Of a DNA stretch of 64,000 nucleotides, positions 1 to 9,401 are shown piece after piece. Location of the stretch: contig JACKLO010000010.1 in NCBI GenBank assembly GCA_024235915.1, positions 310,001 to 374,000 of the forward strand, read 5' to 3'. Position 1 is the stretch's first letter, and the number at the start of each line of letters is the position of its first letter. The notes under the pieces were generated by a model. It saw only the letters and a list, made by a program, of their open reading frames with translations, made no database searches and was not told the origin of the DNA. The DNA comes from Burkholderiaceae bacterium. GTDB taxonomy: Bacteria; Pseudomonadota; Gammaproteobacteria; Burkholderiales; Burkholderiaceae_C. Made by a program: the position numbers and the translations under genes.

Positions 1-235
1 CGACGGTGACCGACTGCGGGATGTCGCGCAGTTCCTGCTGGCCCTTGCCGATGCGCGTGGTGGTGGCGCGCACGGTGTCCTTGTCGGTTTCGGCCTTGGC
101 GCGCACCGGCACGGGCGCGAGTGTGGGCGCGGAGGCCGCGGCGTCCGGGGCGGGGGCGGTCTGCGCGTGGGCGCCGGTGGCAGTGATGGCCGCCAGCGCG
201 GCGGGCAGCAGGGCGAAGGGAATCAGGCGATGCAT
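1..235 (-). CDS. TonB-dependent siderophore receptor, N-terminal part (cut by window edge)
   Basis: Outer-membrane receptor for ferric siderophores or similar ligands. Only the first 78 codons are present; the gene continues beyond base 1. A cleavable signal peptide is clear (Met-His-Arg-Leu, then a hydrophobic Ala-rich core ending Ala-His-Ala before Gln). It is followed by the start of the plug domain with the IGKGQQELRDIPQSVTV stretch, which is characteristic of the FhuE/FpvA-like siderophore receptor group. It is the last visible gene of the minus-strand tonB-exbB-exbD run, so receptor and energising complex are probably made together and probably under iron control. The ligand cannot be told from this fragment. 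Confidence 0.85.
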   Translation of the reverse strand, partial: MHRLIPFALLPAALAAITATGAHAQTAPAPDAAASAPTLAPVPVRAKAETDKDTVRATTTRIGKGQQELRDIPQSVTV

Positions 236-333
236 GGAAAGGCTCCTCGGAGGGTCGTCGTCGGCACAGGCTGGCGGCGGCTCGCGAGTGCGGGGTGTTT
301 GTGGGGTGTGGCGGGTCGAAGGGGTGAAGGTGG

Positions 334-759
334 TCAGGGCGCGTCGGGCTCGCTGACGAAGCCCACCTTGGTCAGGCCGGCGCGCGCGGCGTCGGCCAGC
401 GTCTGCGCCACGTGGCGGTAGGGCACGGCCTGGTCGGCACGCAGGTGGATCTCCGGCTGCGGCTGGCGCCGGCCGGCTTCGGCGAAGCGGGCTGCGGCCT
501 CGTCGCGGGCGACGGCTTCGCCGTTCCAGAAGCGCTGGCCGGCCGCGTCGATGGCGAACTCCACCTTGTCGGCCACCGGCGGGTTGACCTGGGCACTGGC
601 CTGCGGCAGTTCCAGCTTCACGGCGTGGGTGAGCAGCGGGGCGGTGACGATGAAGATCACCAGCAGCACCAGCATCACGTCGATCAGCGGCACCATGTTG
701 ATCTCGGCCATCGGGGCCGAGGCGTTCTTCGAGTCGAAGCTGGCGAAGGCCATGGTCAT
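334..759 (-). CDS. exbD: ExbD biopolymer transport protein
   Basis: Inner-membrane subunit of the TonB-ExbB-ExbD motor, which uses the proton gradient to energise outer-membrane receptors. The 141-residue length is normal. There is a short cytoplasmic N-terminus and a single membrane helix at about residues 23-43 starting with the conserved NMVPLIDVMLVLLVIF stretch, where the Asp of PLIDVML is the family's proton-path residue. A periplasmic domain of about 95 residues follows. It lies between exbB and the receptor gene. The 83-base gap to exbB holds a dispersed repeat (766-834). Confidence 0.95.
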   Translation of the reverse strand: MTMAFASFDSKNASAPMAEINMVPLIDVMLVLLVIFIVTAPLLTHAVKLELPQASAQVNPPVADKVEFAIDAAGQRFWNGEAVARDEAAARFAEAGRRQPQPEIHLRADQAVPYRHVAQTLADAARAGLTKVGFVSEPDAP

Positions 760-765
760 CGCCCG

Positions 766-834
766 CCCGGCCGCCCGAAGGGCGATGAAACGCCCTCGGG
801 GGGCAGCGAATGCAGTGAGCGTGGGGGCAGCATG
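766..834 (-). repeat. Dispersed GC-rich intergenic repeat, copy 1
   Basis: Lies between exbB and exbD. On the minus strand it reads CATGCTGCCCCCACGCTCAC, then TCGCTGCCCCCCGAGGGCG and a GGGCG/CGCCC hairpin half ending in CGGGCGGCC. It matches copy 3 (24491-24540) in the first half and copy 2 (12021-12078) in the second half, so the three are parts of one repeat family. Confidence 0.65.
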
Positions 835-842
835 TGCCGTCC

Positions 843-1577
843 TCAGGCCGCTGCCGGGCGCAGCGGCTGCACCTTGCCGGCCGGCTCGTCGGCGCTGGCC
901 AGCGGCTGGCCCATGGCGACGAAGGTGTGCAGTTCGTAGGCGAAGGCGTCCAGGCGCGACAGCGTCACGCGGTTGGCGCGCACCAGCACGTTGTAGCCCA
1001 CCACCGCGGGGATGGCGACGGCCAGGCCGAGGCCGGTCATGATCAGCGCCTCGCCCACCGGGCCGGCCACCTTGTCCAGCGTGCCGGCGCCGCTCATGCC
1101 GATGGCCACCAGCGCGTGGTAGACGCCCCAGACGGTGCCGAACAGGCCGACGAAGGGCGCGGTGGCGCCCACGGTGGCCAGCACGGTCAGGCCGTTCTCC
1201 AGCCGCGTGGTTTCCTCGTCGAGCACCTTCTTGATGGTGCGGGTGACGAAGTCGCTGGACGAGCCGGCTTCCTCCAGCTTGGCCGCGCCGTACTTGGCGT
1301 GGTGCTGGCGTGCATGCATGGCATGCGAGGCCAGGTGCGAGAACGGGTCACGAGCGCCGTGGGTGCTGATCTCGTGCTGCACCGCGTCCAGCGAGCTGGC
1401 GTTCCAGAAGAAGTCCAGGAAGTGCGCGCTGCGGCGCTGGCGCGACCACTGCGCCAGGCCCTTGAGCGCGATGATGATCCATGACAGCACCGACATCGCC
1501 AGCAGCAGCACCAGCAGCGTCTTGCCGACGGCGTCGCTCTGCGCAATGAAGTGGGCGAAGCCCAGCGAGGTGTCCAC
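843..1577 (-). CDS. exbB: ExbB/TolQ-family proton channel subunit
   Basis: Proton-channel subunit of the TonB-ExbB-ExbD complex. It has 244 residues with three hydrophobic segments (about 15-37, 130-152 and 175-200) and the MotA/TolQ/ExbB signature region (TVWGVYHALVAIG). The start codon is GTG, two bases after the tonB stop, so translation is probably coupled to tonB. An earlier ATG is absent in this frame near the tonB stop. Position, length and the exbD neighbour favour ExbB over TolQ, because no tolA/tolB/pal genes are present. Confidence 0.93.
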   Translation of the reverse strand: MDTSLGFAHFIAQSDAVGKTLLVLLLAMSVLSWIIIALKGLAQWSRQRRSAHFLDFFWNASSLDAVQHEISTHGARDPFSHLASHAMHARQHHAKYGAAKLEEAGSSSDFVTRTIKKVLDEETTRLENGLTVLATVGATAPFVGLFGTVWGVYHALVAIGMSGAGTLDKVAGPVGEALIMTGLGLAVAIPAVVGYNVLVRANRVTLSRLDAFAYELHTFVAMGQPLASADEPAGKVQPLRPAAA

Positions 1578-1579
1578 GT

Positions 1580-2272
1580 TCAGTTCTCCAGTTCAAAGGG
1601 GATCGGGATGCGGGCCCAGCCCGCCACGGGCTGGCCGTTCTCGGTGTAGGGCTTGAAGCGCGCGGTGCGCACGCCCACCACGGCCGCGCGGTCCAGGCGC
1701 TCGAAACCGCTGGACTGCACCACCTGCACCTGCTGCGGCTGGCCGGACGTGTCCATGTACACAGCCACCACCACCAGGCCCTGCTCGTTGAGGCGACGCG
1801 AGGCGTTGGGGTAGACGATGTCGGGCAGCACGCGGTACTGGATGGCCGATGGCGGGATCAGCTTGGGCGGCGGGGGGGGCGCCGGCGGGGCCGGAGGTGC
1901 AGGGGGTGCCGGCGGGGCGGGCGCCACCAGCACGGGCTCGGGCGGCGCCGGCTCCGGCGGCGGGGCGACGAACGGTGTCGGGGCGGGCGAAGGCTGCGGC
2001 ACTGCGGCAATCACGGGCGCCGGGGATGGCGGGCGCTTCGGCAGCGGTCGGGGCGGTGGTGGTGGTGGTGGTGCCGGTGGCATTTCGGGCGCCGGCGGGG
2101 CCAGCAGGTCCACGAACAGCGGGGCGGCGGCCACCAGCGATTCACGCACCGCCTGCACCTGCAGCAGGCCCCAGGCCGCGGCGCCGTGCAGGGCCACGAT
2201 CAGCGCGATGGCGGTGCGGCGCTGCGCGGCCGGCAGGGCGTCGTCGGTGCGCTGGGCGGGACGTCGGGACAT
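1580..2272 (-). CDS. tonB: TonB energy-transducing protein
   Basis: Periplasm-spanning protein that couples the ExbBD motor to TonB-dependent receptors. It has 230 residues: a cytoplasmic head, one membrane helix (about 22-40), a long Pro/Ala-rich spacer (about 58-140, with uninterrupted Pro runs) and a C-terminal TonB domain (about 145-230). The C-terminal domain contains YPNASRRLNEQG and ends PIPFELEN. First gene of a four-gene minus-strand operon. The spacer is coded by GC-rich simple repeats including a run of eight C on the coding strand (1872-1879), a possible slippage site. A Fur-like palindrome lies upstream (2338-2348). Confidence 0.95.
   Translation of the reverse strand: MSRRPAQRTDDALPAAQRRTAIALIVALHGAAAWGLLQVQAVRESLVAAAPLFVDLLAPPAPEMPPAPPPPPPPRPLPKRPPSPAPVIAAVPQPSPAPTPFVAPPPEPAPPEPVLVAPAPPAPPAPPAPPAPPPPPKLIPPSAIQYRVLPDIVYPNASRRLNEQGLVVVAVYMDTSGQPQQVQVVQSSGFERLDRAAVVGVRTARFKPYTENGQPVAGWARIPIPFELEN
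1872..1879. repeat. G8/C8 homopolymer inside tonB
   Basis: Eight identical bases in the Pro-rich coding region of tonB, next to further CCN and PPA-coding simple repeats (about 1860-2090). Tracts of this length can slip during replication and would shift the reading frame upstream of the essential C-terminal domain. Confidence 0.6.
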
Positions 2273-2334
2273 GGTCGGTGTGGTACGGACGGGTACGTCC
2301 CGGAATCAGTCTTTACTTGAGACACACAAGCATA

Positions 2335-2353
2335 ACACGAATGATTCGCATCA
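2335..2353. promoter_or_regulatory. Fur-like operator upstream of tonB
   Basis: An 11-base palindrome CGAATGATTCG (2338-2348) extends into CGAATGATTCGCATCACGAT. It resembles Fur boxes, which are AT-rich GATAATGATAATCATTATC-type inverted hexamers. It lies about 65 bases upstream of the tonB start, in the least GC-rich stretch between tonB and tgt, so a promoter here would be covered. The iron-transport genes downstream fit Fur control. The match to consensus is partial. Confidence 0.45.
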
Positions 2354-2402
2354 CGATACAACTCGAGAAGAATGGATGAGCCGGTTGGTCCCTGCCCGAT
2401 GA

Positions 2403-3626
<1,224 letters not shown>

Positions 3627-3656
3627 TCCGCCCGCTGCCTGGCGCGGGCGGTGGCC

Positions 3657-4628
3657 TCAGCCTGGGCGGCGGCGGCGCACCACGGCGCCGATGGACAGCA
3701 GGCCTGCCATCAGCATGGCGTAGGTGCCGGGTTCCGGCACTGCGGCCACCGAATCACCGTAGGCATAGCCCGAGATGTAGGTGGACGCGTTGAAGGCGGC
3801 CAGCATGTCGGCGTCGCTGGCGTTCACGAAGCTGACGCCCAGGCTGCCCGAGGTCGTGGTGCTGCCGTAGCCGTATGACAGCCAATGCGCGCCGTCCCAG
3901 TACGTGTAGCTGCTCATCGACAGCGCGTCGCTCGACGACTGCGAACCACCGCCGCTGCCGCTGGCCGCCGGACCGCTGATGCTCAGACCGAGACTGGCGC
4001 TGGCACTATTGCCGTAGTAGTAGGTGTACGGCAGGTTCTGGTAGTCGAAGGTCTGTGCCATGCCACCGCCTTCGGCGCTGGCCGCCACGGCGCCCTGGGC
4101 CTCGATCAGCACCAGGGTGTTGGCCGACACGGTGATCGTGCCCGAGTAGTAGTAATAGGGCGTCGTCACCTGGGCGCCGAACGAAGCGTAGGGCTGCCCG
4201 CAGGACTGGTAGGGGTACGTCGCGGTGCAACTGGCGAAGCCCACCGCGGTGGCCGAGCCGGAGGTCAGCAGGCTGCTGCCATCGATGCTGCCGTTGCCCG
4301 TCAGGCTGGCGGCGGCACTGGCCGCACCGCTGTTGGCTGAAGCTGCACCCGGTGTCCAGGGGTTGGTCGTCGTCGAGCCGAAGTCGATGCCGTCATAGCC
4401 GTAGTTGGAGCCGTCGTACTGGCTGGCGCTGGCGTAGCCGTAGTTGTCGTAGTAGCCGTAGCTGCCGAAGGTGACCGACGGCGCGATGCCGTCCAGGGGG
4501 TCCAGGTCGACCAGTGTGAGCGTGAGGCCGGTGATGCTGGCCGACGCGCTGACCGTGCTGGCAGCCTGTGCCGCCGACATGGCCGAAGCGGACGCCAGGG
4601 AGAGGATCAATAGCGACAGAGATTTCAT
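3657..4628 (-). CDS. PEP-CTERM surface/secreted protein, Tyr/Gly/Ser-rich
   Basis: Exported protein of 323 residues with unknown role. It has a signal peptide (MKSLSLLILSLASASAMSAAQA), a low-complexity body rich in Tyr, Gly, Ser and Ala (runs such as GSYGYYDNYGY), and a C-terminal PEP-CTERM sorting tag. The tag comprises VPEPGTYAMLMAG, a hydrophobic helix and a terminal Arg cluster. PEP-CTERM proteins are processed at the inner membrane by an exosortase and are usually linked to exopolysaccharide or the cell surface. No exosortase is in the window. It lies 111 bases downstream of rlmJ on the same strand. Confidence 0.85.
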   Translation of the reverse strand: MKSLSLLILSLASASAMSAAQAASTVSASASITGLTLTLVDLDPLDGIAPSVTFGSYGYYDNYGYASASQYDGSNYGYDGIDFGSTTTNPWTPGAASANSGAASAAASLTGNGSIDGSSLLTSGSATAVGFASCTATYPYQSCGQPYASFGAQVTTPYYYYSGTITVSANTLVLIEAQGAVAASAEGGGMAQTFDYQNLPYTYYYGNSASASLGLSISGPAASGSGGGSQSSSDALSMSSYTYWDGAHWLSYGYGSTTTSGSLGVSFVNASDADMLAAFNASTYISGYAYGDSVAAVPEPGTYAMLMAGLLSIGAVVRRRRPG

Positions 4629-4739
4629 GCTTTTCCTCGCGGCAGACGACGGCCTGCCACCAGGAAATGACTCTATCGACGCCGCGCCGGGGTGCGAACT
4701 GCGGCGAGGGGGGAGAACCCCTGAACAGGGGGTGGTGGC

Positions 4740-5591
4740 TCAGCCGGCTTGATGATCCAGATGCATTTGCCCAATGCCATCGGTCGCCAGCACGGGGGCC
4801 AGCCAGGTCATTGCCTCGCCCACCACGCCGGCCAGCGTGTGCGGCGGATTGAACACGAAGACACTGCTGCCGAACATGCCGAACCCCTTGGCATCCGGCA
4901 CGCCCACCGTCAGCCGCGCGTGCAGCCAACCCTTCTTTGCTGGTGCTGCGGCTGCCTTCAGCCGCTGTGGCAACTGCGCAGCTTCCAGCAGCTGGAGCTG
5001 GGGCAGCCAGACGATCAACGTGCCGTCGGCGAATCGCTCCAGCGCCTCGCGCACGGCAGCAAGCACACGTGCGTAGTCGGTCTTGATCTCGTACGGCGGA
5101 TCGATCAGCACCACACCGCGTCGGGTGGGTGGCGGCAGCTGGCCTCTGAGGGCGCCAAAACCATCGACCATGCGCACCTGCACCCCGGGTTCGCTGCCCA
5201 GGTAGCTGGCCAGGATCTTGTGGTCCGTGGGGTGCAGCTCGAACAGGCGAAGTTCGTCCTGCGGCCGCTGCAACAGGTGTGCGAACGCTGGCGAGCCCGG
5301 GTACTGGGAAAGCCGGGCGTCGCCATTGAAGCGCCGGACCAGACCAACGTAGTCGGCCACGGCGGGAGGCAGGTCGGTGCGGTCCCACAACGGCCCGATG
5401 CCCTGCGCGAACTCGTCACGCTTGTGTGCTGGACCGCCCTCGAGCGAATAGCCGCCGGCGCCGGCGTGAGTGTCCACATAGCGCCAGCCCTTCTCCTTCA
5501 GGTTGAAGTGCTGCAGCACCTGGACGAGCACGAGGTGCTTGAGCACGTCGGCATGGTTGCCGGCGTGAAAGGCATGGCGGTAGGCGAGCAT
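4740..5591 (-). CDS. rlmJ: 23S rRNA (adenine-2030-N6)-methyltransferase RlmJ
   Basis: SAM-dependent methyltransferase that makes m6A2030 in 23S rRNA. It has 283 residues, close to the family length (about 280), starting at MLAYRHAFHAGNHADVLKH, which is the conserved family N-terminus. A start five codons upstream is possible but adds non-conserved residues. The SAM-binding region includes YVDTHAGAGGYSL, and the catalytic motif IV is DPPYEIKTDY. It is a housekeeping gene with no functional link to its neighbours. A GC-rich inverted repeat around 5628-5655 separates it from the upstream OmpA-like gene. Confidence 0.96.
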   Translation of the reverse strand: MLAYRHAFHAGNHADVLKHLVLVQVLQHFNLKEKGWRYVDTHAGAGGYSLEGGPAHKRDEFAQGIGPLWDRTDLPPAVADYVGLVRRFNGDARLSQYPGSPAFAHLLQRPQDELRLFELHPTDHKILASYLGSEPGVQVRMVDGFGALRGQLPPPTRRGVVLIDPPYEIKTDYARVLAAVREALERFADGTLIVWLPQLQLLEAAQLPQRLKAAAAPAKKGWLHARLTVGVPDAKGFGMFGSSVFVFNPPHTLAGVVGEAMTWLAPVLATDGIGQMHLDHQAG

Positions 5592-5662
5592 GCGCGATGG
5601 TGCCATGCCCGTGCCGCGAAACCGCGGCGGTGTACGCGGCCGCTCTAGCGCGGCCGGGCGGA

Positions 5663-6214
5663 TCAGCGCGTGGTGACGATCGTCACGCGCCGGTTTTCCG
5701 GGGCCGTGGGCTGCTGCGCATTGAGCAGTTCGCTCGCGCCCTTGCCCACCGGCTGCAGGCGGTCGGCCGGCAGTCCATAGTGCTCCTTCAGGTAGGCCAC
5801 CACCGACTGCGCGCGCTCTTCGGACAAGCGCAGGTTCAATTCCGCGCCGCCGCGCGGGTCGGCGTGGCCTTCGATGCGGAAGGAGAACCCGGCCAGGCGA
5901 TCGGACTTCAGCGCCTTGCCCACCTCGTCGAGCGCGGCGCGCGTCTCGGGCGTGAGGTCGGCGGACCCGGTCTGGAAGGTGATCAGCAGCCCGGCCCGGC
6001 CCGAGGCCTGGGCCGTCTGGGCCGACGGTGCGGCGCCCGTCAGCGTTGGCCGGATCGAGCGCGACTTGGCCTCGTCGGCCGGCGTCAAGGCGTCGACGAG
6101 GGCCGATTCGGTGATCTGGCCCGGCTTGAGCAGCGGTTCCGCCGCGTTTGCCTGCACGGCGGCCAGGCCGATGGCGAACAGCGCGGCGATCGGGAGAAGG
6201 CGGGTGCGGGTCAT
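5663..6214 (-). CDS. OmpA-family peptidoglycan-associating periplasmic protein
   Basis: Protein of 183 residues with a signal peptide (MTRTRLLPIAALFAIGLAAVQ, then Ala-Asn-Ala) and a C-terminal OmpA-like domain (about 85-183). The domain includes FRIEGHADPRGGAELNLRLS and the NRRVTIV end, which in this family bind diaminopimelate in peptidoglycan. The start was chosen because it gives a proper signal sequence; longer frames upstream are Arg-rich and overlap the divergent promoter region. It is divergent from the Ser/Thr kinase gene with 158 bases between starts. The pairing suggests a cell-envelope function for that kinase, but this is inference. Confidence 0.88.
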   Translation of the reverse strand: MTRTRLLPIAALFAIGLAAVQANAAEPLLKPGQITESALVDALTPADEAKSRSIRPTLTGAAPSAQTAQASGRAGLLITFQTGSADLTPETRAALDEVGKALKSDRLAGFSFRIEGHADPRGGAELNLRLSEERAQSVVAYLKEHYGLPADRLQPVGKGASELLNAQQPTAPENRRVTIVTTR

Positions 6215-6372
6215 GGCGGGCTCCAGCGAAGATGTCGCGACATTGTCGACGCCGATGCCGCGGCCGTCACTCCCTCGCTCGGCGGAGGGTGCTTCGTGAA
6301 GCGCGTCACGGCGTACCATCGCGCCCGGGCGCACTGCTGCGCCGCATCGCGGCCCCGCCGGCCGCCAGCCCG

Positions 6373-8349
6373 ATGAGCCCACCCCTGGACGACGACGAGG
6401 CCACCGGCTTCGAACCCACACGGGCCTTTGCGCCCACGCCGCCGCCACCGCCGCCGCCGCAGCCCACGCTGGATGGCGGCAACGCGTTGCCGGCCGGCAC
6501 GCGGCTGGCGGAGTTCGAGGTGCTGGGTGTGGTGGGCGAAGGCGGCTTCGGCATCGTCTACCGGGCCTACGACCACTCGCTCAAGCGGCAGGTGGCCCTC
6601 AAGGAATACATGCCGTCGTCGCTGGCCCAGCGCACGGCCGGGCTGATGGTGTCGGTGCGCTCCGACAAGTACAAGGAAACCTTCGACCTCGGCAAGAACA
6701 GCTTCGTCAAGGAAGCGCGCATGCTGGCGCAGTTCGACCACCCGGCGCTGGTCAAGGTGTTCCGCTTCTGGGAAGCCAATGGTTCGGCCTACATGGTCAT
6801 GCCGTTCTACGAGGGCACCACGCTGCGGCAGGAACTGCGCGAGCGCAAGGCGGCGCCGGACGAGGCCACGCTGCTGGGCTGGCTGGGGCCGATCGCAGAC
6901 GCGCTGGCCGTGATCCACGCCGAGTACTTCTATCACCGCGACATCGCGCCGGACAACGTGCTGCTGTTGTCCGGGTCGCGGCGGCCCGTGCTGCTGGATT
7001 TCGGCGCCGCGCGCCGCGTCATCGGCGACATGACGCAGGACCTGACGGTGATCCTCAAGCCCGGCTACGCGCCGCTGGAGCAATACGCCGAGATCCCGGG
7101 CATGAAGCAGGGGCCGTGGACCGACGTCTACGCGCTGGCCGCGCTGGCCTACTACGCGATCCGCGGGCGCACGCCGCCGCCGTCGGTGGGCCGTGTGGTC
7201 AACGACAACTACGAGCCGCTGATGAAGGTCGCGGCCGGCCGCTACAGCGAACGGGTGCTGAAGGCCATCGACCGCGCCCTGATGGTGCGCCCCGAACAGC
7301 GCACGCCGTCGATCTCGGCCTTCAAGGCCGATCTCGGGCTGGCGCTGCCGCCGGCCGATCCGGAGGCGCTGTTCCCGGCCAGCCAGCCGATGGCCGACGC
7401 CGCCAACCTGGCGCTGGACGTGACGGTGCCGAACCCGGCGCCGGCGGCACCCACGCCGAAGCCTGCCGCGGCGGCCGAGGCGCCGACCCTGGTCGTCCCG
7501 CCGCCGAAGCCGGCGGCGAGCGCCGAGGTGCCGACGATGGTGGTGCCGCCGCCGGCCTCGGCCGTCGAGCGCACCCGTGTCGTGCCGCGCGCGGCCCAGG
7601 CAGCGCCTGCGCCGGCAGCGGAGGTACCGGCGGGCGGCCGTCGCGGCCTGCTGATCGGCGGTGTGGCCGCGGTTGTCGCGATTGCTGGCGGAGGCTGGTG
7701 GTGGCTGCGGGCCCCGGCACCTCTGCCTCCAGAGGCCGTGTCAGCGCCGCCGCCGTCTGCCGCAGCGCCGGTGCCTGCCCCCGCGGTGGCCACCGCGCCC
7801 GTGCCGGCGCCAGTGTCGACCGCAGCCGGGGGCTTCGATGCCGCCAGCGCCTTCGACCGCGTGGTGGCCGCTGGCTCGCCCAACCTGACCCCGACGCTCA
7901 CCGCCGCGCAGACCCAGTGGCGCATCGACCGCGACAAGCTGGTCTTCACCATCACCTCGCCGGCCGACGGGCATGTCTACGTGTTCAACCACGGCACGGA
8001 CGGCAGCCTGCTGCAGCTCTACCCCAACGCGCAGACACCTGACCTGCGCATCCGTGCCGGCCAACCGTTGACCCTGCCGCAGCGCGGCCTGCAGCTCGAC
8101 GTGGCCGGCCCGGAAGGCACGGGCCGCCTGCTGGTGCTCGTGTCGCGCTGGCCGCGTGACATGACGGCCTTCGCCCCGAAACTGGACGGCGGCTTCACCA
8201 GCTTCCCCACCGGCAGCGTGGCCGCGGCCCTGGAAGGCGCGAATGCCGGCCGCCTGCCGCTGCTGGCCGGGCAGCCGGTGTGCACGGCAGGGGCCGATTG
8301 CAGCGACGCCTTCGGCGCCGCGGTGATGCGTCTCGAGGTCGTGCGCTGA
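6373..8349 (+). CDS. Membrane-anchored serine/threonine protein kinase with C-terminal DUF4384
   Basis: Hanks-type kinase of 658 residues. The kinase domain (about 40-325) has the glycine loop GEGGFGIVYRA, the catalytic Lys in VALKE, HRDIAPDN in the catalytic loop (about 188) and DFG (about 209). All key residues are intact. A Pro/Ala-rich linker with near-repeats (AEAPTLVVPPPKPAA, SAEVPTMVVPPP) leads to one membrane helix (about 423-443). A periplasmic DUF4384-type domain (about 500-600) includes HVYVFNHGTDGSLLQLYPN. The layout is a cytoplasmic kinase with an outside sensory domain. The substrate is unknown. No PP2C phosphatase or FHA gene is adjacent. Confidence 0.93.
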   Translation: MSPPLDDDEATGFEPTRAFAPTPPPPPPPQPTLDGGNALPAGTRLAEFEVLGVVGEGGFGIVYRAYDHSLKRQVALKEYMPSSLAQRTAGLMVSVRSDKYKETFDLGKNSFVKEARMLAQFDHPALVKVFRFWEANGSAYMVMPFYEGTTLRQELRERKAAPDEATLLGWLGPIADALAVIHAEYFYHRDIAPDNVLLLSGSRRPVLLDFGAARRVIGDMTQDLTVILKPGYAPLEQYAEIPGMKQGPWTDVYALAALAYYAIRGRTPPPSVGRVVNDNYEPLMKVAAGRYSERVLKAIDRALMVRPEQRTPSISAFKADLGLALPPADPEALFPASQPMADAANLALDVTVPNPAPAAPTPKPAAAAEAPTLVVPPPKPAASAEVPTMVVPPPASAVERTRVVPRAAQAAPAPAAEVPAGGRRGLLIGGVAAVVAIAGGGWWWLRAPAPLPPEAVSAPPPSAAAPVPAPAVATAPVPAPVSTAAGGFDAASAFDRVVAAGSPNLTPTLTAAQTQWRIDRDKLVFTITSPADGHVYVFNHGTDGSLLQLYPNAQTPDLRIRAGQPLTLPQRGLQLDVAGPEGTGRLLVLVSRWPRDMTAFAPKLDGGFTSFPTGSVAAALEGANAGRLPLLAGQPVCTAGADCSDAFGAAVMRLEVVR

Positions 8350-9401
8350 GCAGCGTCGCCGCCAGCCGGGCGGCGCGCATCGCCGGCACGCTGGCCGGCG
8401 CCACGCTGGCGGGCGCTGCGGCAGCGTTGGCGCACGTGCCCCTGCCCTGGATGATCGGGCCGCTGCTGTTCAGTGCGCTGGGCGGCGTGCTGGGGGCGCC
8501 GGTGGCGGCCTCGTCCCGCCTGCGCAATGCCGGGCAGTGGGCCATCGGCGTCGCCCTTGGTCTCTACTTCACACCGGTGGTCGGGGCGCAGGTGCTGGCG
8601 CAGGCGCCGGCCATCGGGGTCGGCGTGCTCTGGGCGCTGGGCTTGGGCTGGGCTTTCCACCGCTGGCTGGCCTGGACGCATCCGGCCGAGCATCGGGCCA
8701 CGACCTGGTTTGCCGCCGCCATCGGTGGCGCCTCGGAGATGGCCGTGATGGCCGATCGTGCCGGCGCCCAGGTGGATCGCGTGGCGGCCGCGCATTCACT
8801 GCGCGTGCTCATCGTGGTGATCAGCGTGCCCTTCGCGATGCTGTGGACCGGCGCCCACGGGGCCGATCCGAGCACGCCTGCGGCGCTGGCGGTCGACCCG
8901 CACGGCCTGGCAGTCATGGCGGTGCTGACCCTGGCCGGCGTGGCGCTGATGCACCGGCTGCGGCTGCCGAACCCCTTCGTGCTCGGCGCGCTGGCGGTGA
9001 CCTCGGCGCTGACCCTGGGTGGGGTGGAGCTGTCGGCCCTGCCGCGTTGGGCCACCAATGCGGCCCAGCTGTGCATCGGGGTCTCGCTGGGCGCGCGATT
9101 CACGCCCGGATTTGCGCGCGCCGCGCCGCGCTGGCTGGGCGCGGTGGCGGTCGGCACCGTGGGCATGCTGCTGCTCTCCGCGGGATTTGCCTGGGCGCTG
9201 GCGTGGGCCATCGACCTGCACCCGGCCACGGCGGTGCTGGCCACGTCACCCGGGGGCATCGCCGAAATGGCCATCACCGCCAAGGTGCTCCAACTCGGGG
9301 TGCCCACCGTCACCGCCTTCCACGTCGTGCGCTACGTGGCGGTGCTGCTGCTGACCGGGCCGCTGTACCGGTTCAGGCCCGCCGGCTCAGCTTCGCCTTG
9401 A
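8280..9401 (+). CDS. AbrB-family membrane protein
   Basis: Polytopic membrane protein of the AbrB duplication family (the "putative ammonia monooxygenase" group, Pfam AmoA-like in name only). It is probably a transporter or regulator of uncertain substrate. About ten hydrophobic segments are arranged as two similar halves; LPWMIGPLLFSALGGVLGAP in the first half and LRLPNPFVLGALAVTSALTLGG in the second match the family repeat. The start is uncertain. The given GTG overlaps the kinase gene by 70 bases; a TTG at 8298 after AGGGG, or a CTG overlapping the kinase stop, is possible. The 3' end overlaps the convergent MOSC gene by 29 bases. Confidence 0.82.
   Translation: MHGRGRLQRRLRRRGDASRGRALSSVAASRAARIAGTLAGATLAGAAAALAHVPLPWMIGPLLFSALGGVLGAPVAASSRLRNAGQWAIGVALGLYFTPVVGAQVLAQAPAIGVGVLWALGLGWAFHRWLAWTHPAEHRATTWFAAAIGGASEMAVMADRAGAQVDRVAAAHSLRVLIVVISVPFAMLWTGAHGADPSTPAALAVDPHGLAVMAVLTLAGVALMHRLRLPNPFVLGALAVTSALTLGGVELSALPRWATNAAQLCIGVSLGARFTPGFARAAPRWLGAVAVGTVGMLLLSAGFAWALAWAIDLHPATAVLATSPGGIAEMAITAKVLQLGVPTVTAFHVVRYVAVLLLTGPLYRFRPAGSASP

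Noticed and set aside
843..2272. Assignment of the motor genes as tolQ/tolR/tolA
   Set aside because: The third gene ends in a TonB-type C-terminal domain with a Pro-rich spacer, a TonB-dependent receptor follows, and no tolB or pal is present.
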